A stretch of 64,000 bases of DNA, taken from Paracoccaceae bacterium. GTDB taxonomy: Bacteria; Pseudomonadota; Alphaproteobacteria; Rhodobacterales; Rhodobacteraceae. Under the pieces are notes generated by a model that saw only the letters and a program-made list of their open reading frames with translations, made no database searches and had not been told where the DNA came from. The stretch is taken from positions 926,001 to 990,000 of the forward strand of contig OY282431.1 in assembly GCA_958296035.1 (NCBI GenBank), written 5' to 3'. The position numbers and the translations under genes were made by a program. Shown in pieces: positions 56,916 through 64,000 of this stretch; position 1 is the first letter of the stretch, and each line of letters begins with the position of its first letter.

Positions 56916-57318
56916 GATCACCAGCAGTTAGCCAGTGCCCATCTCTTCTATACAGGATCATATATTGGCAAGGGTACAGCATTGCAAGATCAACCTGGTT
57001 ATGAATAGTCGCCCCTGCCTGTCACCTTGCCACCCGGTTTCTTCAAGCAGCAGCTGGCCGAACTACAAGAATTCGTGGTGGCGCCCGGTCACACACCGGC
57101 CCCAGTACCACACTGCCCGTTGAGCCACTCACACGCTTTGAACACAGGCGGCAACTTCCGGAATGACCGGAATATTACAGAGTGACGACGGCAAGTGTCG
57201 ATACGATACGCACGCAACTAAGAGGCTATCCGGTTGTGGCAAGGTGGCAGTATGACAAACATAACTCGAAAGTCCGAAAGTGTTTCCATTCTAGGAGGTC
57301 TTTCAGCAGGTCCTGAGG
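56916..57318. other. Gap of about 400 bases before the transposase remnant
   Basis: Contains the tRNA-Val promoter on the minus strand. No gene or clear attachment-site duplicate of the tRNA end is seen, so the adjacent remnant shows no sign of tRNA-directed integration. Confidence 0.4.
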
Positions 57319-58172
57319 GTGCAGGAGATGGTGCAGAACGCCGTGAGTGAAGGAACTTGTGGGCCGAATTCTGAAGCAGCAGGGTTACACGCTTCGGGGG
57401 CATGTGAAGGCCGGCGAGGGTACGGACCAACCGGACCGGGATGCACAGTTCCACCACATCTACGATCAGGTGACGGCGTCTGCGTTGGCCGGGCGGCCGG
57501 TGATCTCCGTGGACACCAGGAAGAAGGCGCTGGTGGGGGATTGCAGGAATGCGGGCCGTGAGTGGCGTCCGCAAGGGTCCCCCGACGACGTCCGCGTCCA
57601 TGACCTTGTGGACAAGACGCCTGGCAAGGCGATCCCTTACGGGGTCTATGACGTGATCAACAATGTCGACTTGGTCAATGTCGGAATCAGTGCCGATACA
57701 TCCGCAATTGCGGTTGAGAGCATCCGGCGGTGGTGGGACCGGCCTGGGCAAGGCGCGCTACCCCGAGGCCCGAAAGCTGCGCATCACCGCCGACTGCGGC
57801 GGCTCCAACGGGAGCCGGGTCCGGTTGTGGAAGGTCGAACTGCAGTAGCTCGGCATCGAGACCAGCGTGTGTCACTTGCCGCCCGGGACCGGCAAATGGA
57901 ACCGGATAGAGCACAAACGCTTTTCCTTCATCAGCCAGAACTGGCGCCGCAAACCCCTGTACAGCCGCACCACCATCATCAACCTGATCGGCTCCACCAC
58001 GACCAGGACGGGACTGAGGGTCTGTTGTGACCGGGACACGAACGCCTACCCGACCGGCATCAAGATCAGCAAAGCGGCTATGGCGGTGCTGGATATCCGG
58101 CGCGCCGCCTTCCACGGCGCCTGGAACTACACCTTGCTTCCCAGCCCCAACACCGTTGCGGTTGTTGCGTGA
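57319..58172 (+). pseudogene. Remnant of an ISAzo13-family transposase
   Basis: Pieces of one transposase in shifted frames. The first holds KELVGRILKQQGYTLRGHVK, AGEGTDQPDRDAQF, PVISVDTRKKALVGDCRNAG and GKAIPYGVYD; after a frameshift near 57735 a second holds KLRITADCGGSNGSRVRLWK; after an in-frame stop at 57846 a third holds PPGTGKWNRIEHKRFSFISQ and RRAAFHGAWNYTLLP. The DTRKK and ITADCGGSNG segments include the acidic catalytic residues. The N-terminal third and both inverted repeats are missing. GC content is above the surroundings, consistent with transfer. Confidence 0.85.
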
Positions 58173-59126
58173 CTGACCCTATGTTGAACTGACCGGTTCC
58201 ACCGGCATTCAAACACACTGCAGATGCGAAGAGATTGGCCCCGAGGGGGAGGCTTATCTTGGATTGGCGAGGGGTTCCCGGTTGGATATCGTTGCGGGTC
58301 ATTCTTGGCCGAGAAAGGGCCTCATCTGCGGGCAATCAGGTACTTTCGCCGTGGCCGGCTGTCAGCACGCATTCGAGCCACCTGTCGACAAGTCGATTAT
58401 CGTCAAGGGCAGACCCACGTAGAATCTGGCATATGAGCCGCGATCGAAGCTCGCGAACCGCCATTCCCTGAACAGCTCTGATTTGATAGATGCGTGTGTT
58501 ATGGCAGGCCAGTTTGATGCCGTCGACGATTTGTGTTTAGGCCCTATCGTTGGCCCTGGAGCAGGTTGTGGAGCGACAGCATTTTGGGTGGCAACAGTCC
58601 AGATAAGAGAGTTTTAATGCGTCCATCGGAGGGTAGGTCACCGGAGCAGTCCAGGTACTGTCGCACAATGGCATGAAACGAGCATCGCTTGAAGGTGCAG
58701 TATGAAGAGAGATGGAAGAGTTCCGTTTTGAACATCATTTCACACAGGTTGAGTTTGGAATCGCGGATGCGCCTTCTCGTAGCGAAGACAAGGCAATAGT
58801 CTTCACACTCTTGCACGATCCAGAATTCGTAGAGACAGCAGAAGAGAGCTGTGGTAGATGTTTTCATGAGTGGAATTTCTGGAATAGTGTGTTGAACAAC
58901 ACATAGAATACCGTGTTTTTGGGCAGGAGAATCCCCCTCACCCAAGAACTGACTCACCTTATCCAGAATCGGTGTAGGATTGGTTCTGGGCGCGCTGGGA
59001 TTGCACGTTGCATGTTGCCGAATCTACTGCGTCCAATTGGTTCCAACAATCACGCCTTTGGCTACCAGCCGGGTTTGTTGATCGCACTGGAGCAAGTGCA
59101 AGTTTCCATACAAGAGAAGTCTGGAT
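58173..59126. other. Gap of about 950 bases without a recognisable gene
   Basis: From the transposase remnant to dinB. The part around 58650-58960 is AT-richer than the rest and carries a minus-strand frame of 137 codons (58544-58957) with no protein likeness. Possibly decayed coding DNA. Confidence 0.45.
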
Positions 59127-60437
59127 TCAGCTGTTGGTTGAACTGAGGCTTCGGCCTTTGGCGATCACTTCAGGTCCATACTTCCTGCGTAGTTCATCGG
59201 TTGCCCGCTCGGTCAGGATGCGCGCGGACCTGTTGGAGTCAAGCACAGCCTCGGTGTTGATGCTGCCATGATTTCTGTCCAGATCACAGAGACCAAGGCC
59301 GATCAAACGAAACGGTGCCCGGTGTAGTACCTTGTTCAAGAGGCTGCGGGCATGATCATATATCAATTCGGCGCTCTGTGTAGGCAATTGAAGACGTCTT
59401 TGGCGGGTCACCAGAGAATGGTCCGATCGCTTGACCTTGAGAACAACCACCGAACCCTGCAGGCTCTTTGCCTTTGCCCGCGCCGAAACCTGGTCAGCAA
59501 GGCACCACACATGCTTGTCAAGAATTGCCGGATTTTCAATATCCTTCTCGAAGGTCAATTCGTTGGAAAGACTCTTGGCCTGACCACCGGCAACAATCCG
59601 ACGATTGTCTTGACCGTTGGACAACTCCCACAATCTGATGCCGTTGGACCCAAACATTTGCATGAGTTCGAGTTGTCCAAACTGCTGCAGATCCCCGATC
59701 GAAAAAATGTTGTATCGTGCCAGTTGTGCCTGTGAGCATCCTCCGACACCCCACAAACTCTTGACTGGCAGGGGCGAAAGAAAGCGCAGGGTTTCTTCCT
59801 TTCCAATGATGCAATAGCCGCGTGGTTTGTCTTGTTCTGATGCGAGCTTAGCGAGAAACTTGTTGTGAGACAGTCCAACTGATGCAGAAATTCCGAATTG
59901 GTCCGAGATTTGCTGTGCGAGGGCCGCAAGCACCGTGGCCGGAGATTTACCATGAAGTCGTTCGGTTCCGGACAGGTCCAGAAAGGCTTCGTCAAGTGCA
60001 AGCGGTTCGACAAGTGGAGTGAATTGCAAGATTAGCTTGCGAATTCTCTGGGAAACCGACGAATAGGCCTCCATTCTCGGCAGCACAAATGCGGCATCCG
60101 GGCAAATCTTGCGTGCCAGAAACATCGGCATTGCCGAGCGCACCCCGCGGATACGCGCCATGTAGCATGCTGCCGAAACTACACCGCGCCGACCACCACC
60201 AACAATGACTGGTCTTGTGCTTAGCTTCGGATTGTCACGTTTTTCGATCGAAGCATAGAAGGCGTCACAGTCTAGGTGGGCAATGTATAGGTGATTGAGT
60301 TCCGGGTGCGAAATTACTCTCGTTGATTTGCAAGCTGGGCACGATGTCCGGCCTTCGAACCCGGACAGGCAATCTCGGCACAACGCAGGTGTACCGGCGT
60401 CCAGTGATTGGTCCAAGAGATGTCGTCTTCGTTTCAT
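59127..60437 (-). CDS. dinB: DNA polymerase IV with N-terminal zinc ribbon
   Basis: Y-family translesion polymerase of 436 residues. Catalytic acids are D56 and D58 region (HLDCDAFYASIEKRDNP) and D149/E150 (LALDEAFLDLSG). The little finger follows, ending near GLGLCDLD. The first 50 residues hold a Cys4 zinc ribbon (C20, C23, C33, C36; CRDCL...CPAC) ahead of the catalytic core, as in other alphaproteobacterial DinB proteins and absent from E. coli. No beta-clamp motif is clear at the C terminus. ATG at 60437 chosen over a longer frame. No LexA-type box (GAAC-N7-GTTC) is seen upstream. Confidence 0.93.
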   Translation of the reverse strand: MKRRRHLLDQSLDAGTPALCRDCLSGFEGRTSCPACKSTRVISHPELNHLYIAHLDCDAFYASIEKRDNPKLSTRPVIVGGGRRGVVSAACYMARIRGVRSAMPMFLARKICPDAAFVLPRMEAYSSVSQRIRKLILQFTPLVEPLALDEAFLDLSGTERLHGKSPATVLAALAQQISDQFGISASVGLSHNKFLAKLASEQDKPRGYCIIGKEETLRFLSPLPVKSLWGVGGCSQAQLARYNIFSIGDLQQFGQLELMQMFGSNGIRLWELSNGQDNRRIVAGGQAKSLSNELTFEKDIENPAILDKHVWCLADQVSARAKAKSLQGSVVVLKVKRSDHSLVTRQRRLQLPTQSAELIYDHARSLLNKVLHRAPFRLIGLGLCDLDRNHGSINTEAVLDSNRSARILTERATDELRRKYGPEVIAKGRSLSSTNS

Positions 60438-61079
60438 GCCAGGAACAGGAAATGGATGCTGACGTGTGAAGTTGCGGCACCGGTGAGCGTGCCCCCAATC
60501 ATGGGAAGACGCGGGTCGTACCTTCAACAAGCCGGTTCAAGGCTATACGGGTAACTGGCGCATGCACAATTATCAGGAGTCCTTGCCAATTGCATCCGCG
60601 CATGTGCCTGAAGGTGATGACCGGCGGTCAAAATGATTGACACATCAGGAAAACGTGCCGCCGCCGGTATCCTGAGGTGACTGTGGTCGTCTGGATCACT
60701 ATAGGGGGCTGGGCTATGCGGCGCGCAAGCTGCACATGGCGCTTTCCGTGGAAATCGAACTGTTCGCAGGTCAGCTGAAGGCAAGTCCATGCTCAGATCT
60801 CCTCCGCACGACGCTATATGGAATGTCTGATATAGGCGGCGGGTTTCGGACCGAAGCGCGCTGTGCCGGTCAAAAGCCTGACTGGTTCCGTGGTCAAGAA
60901 TTGTGAGCCCTTGCATTCAAGGTTGGCAAGTACCGAGTTCGCAGCAATTGCTGTCCCGGGAACCCTCACTCTACGTCGCTTGAAAATGCCGAGTTTGCAT
61001 CCACATTGCCAGTGAGAAGGCCATTTCCCGGTGCGCCGCAGCGGGCACCGGGGAGAAACGGTGCTTAAAGGAGATGGAT
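60438..61079. other. Divergent gap of 642 bases between dinB and clpB
   Basis: Contains promoters for both genes; the clpB one is listed separately. Short frames here are not protein-like. Confidence 0.5.
60979..61008 (+). promoter_or_regulatory. Candidate heat-shock (RpoH) promoter of clpB
   Basis: CTTGAAA at 60979-60985 is followed after 15 bases by CCACATTG, close to the RpoH elements CTTGAAA and CCCCATNT. It ends about 70 bases ahead of the clpB start, a sensible leader length. Confidence 0.5.
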
Positions 61080-63695
61080 ATGCAGCAAAAGTCTTTCACC
61101 CGAATGTCCGCGTCACTGATTTTGGAAGCCACCAATCTGGCTACCGAATCGAGTCATCAGCAGGTTGTTGGAGTACACCTGCTGAAGGCGATGATGAACC
61201 ATTCCGACAAATTTGTACCTAATCTCATTGCCAATGCGAATGGCAGCTGCGATCTTGTCAGGCACAAGCTCGAAGAAGAATTCAGCAGGATTCCGGTAGT
61301 TGCTGGTAGCCAAGGAGCCTTGCAGCCAGCTAGCCCGGAAATTTACCAGGTTGTGAAACGTGCGACCAAGCTGGCCGCGGAGGCCAGCGACGAATTGATA
61401 ACCGCCGAGCATCTTTTCCTGGCGCTGGCGGAAGCCAATGCAACAGCGCGGCACATTCTCGAGTATGGAGGAATTCGCCCGACCGATATCAAGCAGGCCA
61501 TCGCAGATGTGCGCAAAGGAAAGACTGCAGACAACGTCGATGCCGAAGCTAACTACGGGGTGTTGAAAAAATTCTCTCGAGACATCACGCAGGATGCGCG
61601 TTATGGAAAGATAGATCCGGTCATTGGCCGCGAGGAAGAAATCCGCCACATAATGCAGGTGCTCAGCCGCCGGACCAAGAACAATCCGGTGCTCATTGGA
61701 GAGCCAGGTGTGGGCAAGACGGCAATTGTGGAGGGGCTCGCACTACGCATTGTCAAGAATGATGTGCCGGTCAGCCTGCAAGAGAAGCGACTGCTGGGCC
61801 TTGACCTGGGCCAGATGTTGGCCGGTTCAGGTTTGCGGGGTTCATTTGAAGAAAGACTGAAATCTGCTCTCAAGGAAGTTCAGGATGCAGCTGGAGAAAT
61901 AATACTGTTTGTTGATGAGGTGCACACAATTGTCGGAGCCGGCAAGGCAGAAGGAGCTGTGGACGCCTCCAACCTGATGAAGCCGGCACTGGCTCGAGGC
62001 GAGTTACATTGTATAGGCGCCACGACACATGATGAATACAGGCAACACGTAGAGAAGGATGCCGCACTTACGAGGCGGTTTCAGCCCATTTTCATATCTG
62101 AGCCGAATGTCGAGGAGACCGTGTCGATACTACGGGGCATCAAGGAGAAGTACGAGCTTCACCATGGGGTTCGTATCGCCGATGGAGCCCTGATTTCCGC
62201 CGCGAATCTTTCCGACCGATACATCACAGACCGATATCTGCCAGACAAGGCGATAGACCTGATAGATGAGGCGGCAAGCCGTTTGCGAATGGAGGTCGAG
62301 ACCAAACCGGAAGACCTGGATGTTATCGACCGGGACATATTGCAAAAGCAGATCGAAATTACCGCTCTGGAGAATGAACCTGACAAGGCATCGGCAGAAC
62401 GCCGGGAAGCTCTAGCCAAGGAAATCGCAAAACTGCAGGTCGAGTCACGCGATCTAACAGCCTGCTGGAACCTGGAGCGCGAGAAGCGGGAAAGGTCACG
62501 CAAGCTCAAGGAAGATCTTGACTTGCTCCGTATCGAGCTGGACCAGGCTACACGGGATGGAAGCCTGTCAAGGGCTGGAGAACTACGTTACGGAATCATT
62601 CCGAGTCTGGAAGAAGATCTTTCCAAGCTGGAGAGTGAGGATGATGCTCACCTGGTCGACGAAAGGGTGACGAGTGAACGGGTGGCGGCAGTAGTTGAAC
62701 GATGGACAGGAATACCTGTTTCTCGCATGTTGCAGGGCGAACGCGAACGATTGCTCAAGATGGAAGTGGTGCTCGGTAGTCGGGTTGTTGCGCAAGGGGA
62801 TGCAATTCGAAAGGTGGCGAATGCCATCCGCCGCGCACGTGCCGGTTTGAATGACCCTGATCGTCCACTTGGGTCGTTCATGTTCTTGGGACCAACTGGC
62901 GTTGGCAAGACTGAATTGGCCAAGGCTCTGGCAGAATTCCTGTTTGACGATGAGAATGCTCTTCTTCGAGTTGACATGTCCGAGTACATGGAGCGCCATT
63001 CGGTTGCGCGTTTGATCGGGGCGCCGCCAGGCTATGTCGGGTATGAAGACGGAGGGAAACTCCTAGAATCGGTTCGAAGACGTCCATATCAGGTCGTGTT
63101 GTTTGACGAGATTGAAAAGGCGCACAAGGACGTGTTCAATATATTCCTGCAAATCCTTGATGATGGTGTTCTGACCGATGGTCATGGTCGAGCAGTGGAC
63201 TTCAAGCAGTCTCTGATTCTGTTCACCTCGAACCTGGGCACCGATGAGCTGGTCAGTGCTGCAGAGGCGATTGACTACAAGAGGGCAGAGTCAATCGTGC
63301 TTGATGCAGTACGAGCTCATTTCCGCCCAGAATTTGTAAATCGGCTGGATGACCTCATCCTGTTCAACAAGCTCAATGAGCGAGCAATGCAACGCATTGT
63401 CGACATCCAGATAGACCGGTTGCGGGAACAGCTGAAGGAACGAGATATTTCAATTGAACTGGATGATGACAGCCGAAAATGGTTGGCCCGCAAGGGATTC
63501 GATCCAACCTACGGTGCTCGTCCACTCAAGCGGGCCATACAGCGTGAGCTGGAGGACAGTCTGGCCCAGGCGATACTCGACGGTTCAATTTGCGAAGGCG
63601 ATGAGGTCAAGGTCTGCAGCGACGGTCTGTCCGGCCTGCGGATTGCTGGTCTGGAAGCTGAGGAGAATTCAGGTTCGTCCTTTACGCTGCACTAA
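61080..63695 (+). CDS. clpB: ATP-dependent disaggregase ClpB
   Basis: Hsp100 chaperone of 871 residues that rescues aggregated proteins together with DnaK. Order: N-terminal Clp repeats (about 1-150), AAA-1 with Walker A GEPGVGKT and Walker B LFVDEVH, the coiled-coil middle domain (about 400-530, [20 protein letters not shown] region), AAA-2 with GPTGVGKT and [11 protein letters not shown], pore loop GYVGYEDGG, sensor and C-terminal domain. The M-domain separates it from ClpA and ClpC. The ATG at 61080 has AAGGAG at ideal distance; the ATG at 61074 directly abuts that site and is unlikely. A heat-shock-like promoter precedes it. Confidence 0.97.
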   Translation: MQQKSFTRMSASLILEATNLATESSHQQVVGVHLLKAMMNHSDKFVPNLIANANGSCDLVRHKLEEEFSRIPVVAGSQGALQPASPEIYQVVKRATKLAAEASDELITAEHLFLALAEANATARHILEYGGIRPTDIKQAIADVRKGKTADNVDAEANYGVLKKFSRDITQDARYGKIDPVIGREEEIRHIMQVLSRRTKNNPVLIGEPGVGKTAIVEGLALRIVKNDVPVSLQEKRLLGLDLGQMLAGSGLRGSFEERLKSALKEVQDAAGEIILFVDEVHTIVGAGKAEGAVDASNLMKPALARGELHCIGATTHDEYRQHVEKDAALTRRFQPIFISEPNVEETVSILRGIKEKYELHHGVRIADGALISAANLSDRYITDRYLPDKAIDLIDEAASRLRMEVETKPEDLDVIDRDILQKQIEITALENEPDKASAERREALAKEIAKLQVESRDLTACWNLEREKRERSRKLKEDLDLLRIELDQATRDGSLSRAGELRYGIIPSLEEDLSKLESEDDAHLVDERVTSERVAAVVERWTGIPVSRMLQGERERLLKMEVVLGSRVVAQGDAIRKVANAIRRARAGLNDPDRPLGSFMFLGPTGVGKTELAKALAEFLFDDENALLRVDMSEYMERHSVARLIGAPPGYVGYEDGGKLLESVRRRPYQVVLFDEIEKAHKDVFNIFLQILDDGVLTDGHGRAVDFKQSLILFTSNLGTDELVSAAEAIDYKRAESIVLDAVRAHFRPEFVNRLDDLILFNKLNERAMQRIVDIQIDRLREQLKERDISIELDDDSRKWLARKGFDPTYGARPLKRAIQRELEDSLAQAILDGSICEGDEVKVCSDGLSGLRIAGLEAEENSGSSFTLH

Positions 63696-63833
63696 CTCGC
63701 TTCTCCTCGCCGATCCCGGCCGAGGTTGCGAAGCACGTAACTGATAACGGTATGTTTAGCTTCCAACAGTTTATTTCGGTGACGGTAGGGCCTATGTGGT
63801 GTCCGATCGCGATACCGAGAAGGAGAATTGACA

Positions 63834-64000
63834 ATGCCTGGAGCTTTCAAACCGGACCTAAAGTACTCTGATGTGACTCCGCACTCGGCATGGCTCAACA
63901 GACGGCAGATAATGGCCGGTGCAGCCGGACTGGTCTTGGGATCTCAGCTGGCATTTCCAGCGTCTGCAGCCGTCAACCTGGGCGGCTATAGCCAGAGTAT
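63834..64000 (+). CDS. msrP: Methionine sulfoxide reductase catalytic subunit MsrP (partial)
   Basis: Begins at the ATG at 63834 behind an AAGGAG ribosome site and runs off the end of the window. The first 55 codons give a Tat leader with LNRRQIMAGAAGLVLG as the twin-arginine motif and hydrophobic stretch, and the upstream PDLKYSDVTPHSAW matches the conserved N terminus of YedY/MsrP. MsrP is a periplasmic molybdenum enzyme that repairs methionine sulfoxide in proteins with the heme partner MsrQ, which would lie downstream outside the window. Confidence 0.85.
   Translation, partial: MPGAFKPDLKYSDVTPHSAWLNRRQIMAGAAGLVLGSQLAFPASAAVNLGGYSQS

Noticed and set aside
58544..58957. A 137-codon minus-strand frame in the gene-poor stretch before dinB
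   Set aside because: No ribosome site, no family likeness, unusual cysteine-rich composition; more likely chance or decayed DNA.
60438..60600. Search for an alphaproteobacterial SOS box (GAAC-N7-GTTC) upstream of dinB
   Set aside because: Single GTTC and GGAAC occurrences are present but not at the right spacing.

Overview
The window reads as a piece of an alphaproteobacterial chromosome of moderate GC content. The evidence is the style of the proteins: an AspRS with the [10 protein letters not shown]...FYQLD motif, a DinB with an N-terminal Cys4 zinc ribbon, a short alternative-type L36 (rpmJ), MsrP with a Tat leader, and many solute-binding-protein-dependent importers. The genus cannot be fixed from sequence alone. 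Housekeeping genes (aspS, miaB, clpB, dinB, rpmJ, tRNA-Val, msrP) are scattered between catabolic and transport cassettes. Long gene-poor gaps and several decayed genes suggest a genome undergoing reduction or turnover.

Layout. 0.1-6.9 kb: aspS, a DMT-family transporter, a Rieske oxygenase with two coupled short-chain dehydrogenases, and a YdjA-type nitroreductase. 6.9-15.7 kb (minus strand): a LacI-led operon encoding a sugar-type ABC importer (binding protein, two unusual permeases, ATPase) and a GH63-like hydrolase, followed by a second Rieske oxygenase. Two related palindromes, one upstream of lacI and one upstream of the oxygenase, suggest one regulon. 16.3-17.9 kb: wreckage of a polyamine-type potDCA operon, followed by a class III aminotransferase and an acyl-CoA dehydrogenase on the minus strand. 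21.4-23.2 kb: a cytosine-C5 DNA methyltransferase broken by two in-frame stops, behind an unrecognised protein. 23.5-28.7 kb: a complete branched-chain-amino-acid-type importer (livKGFHM). 29.6-36.4 kb: a second sugar ABC importer, an NAD-dependent epimerase and a neutral-ceramidase-like hydrolase. 36.6-43 kb: a DUF4338 transposase-type remnant, a beta-barrel protein, an RraA-family protein and a three-gene TRAP importer. 43.1-47.3 kb: miaB and an orphan formate dehydrogenase alpha subunit. 47.3-56 kb: a tight cassette of long-chain acyl-CoA synthetase, a second Liv importer, a DUF6958-like small protein and a PaaK-like ligase, which looks like an uptake-and-CoA-activation unit for a carboxylic acid. 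56.6-64 kb: rpmJ, tRNA-Val(GAC), an ISAzo13-type transposase remnant, dinB, clpB with a heat-shock-like promoter, and the start of msrP.

The window is dominated by nutrient scavenging: four intact ABC importers (two sugar-type, two Liv-type), one TRAP importer and one dead polyamine importer, each beside likely catabolic enzymes. In the four systems where the binding-protein gene comes first, a stable hairpin follows it directly, which would fit raising the ratio of binding protein to membrane subunits. The most unusual objects are the LacI-controlled ABC system, whose permeases carry an inserted DUF11-like domain and a four-helix N-terminal extension, and the stop-interrupted methyltransferase with its unknown partner. 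I found no CRISPR array, no intact insertion sequence and no phage.
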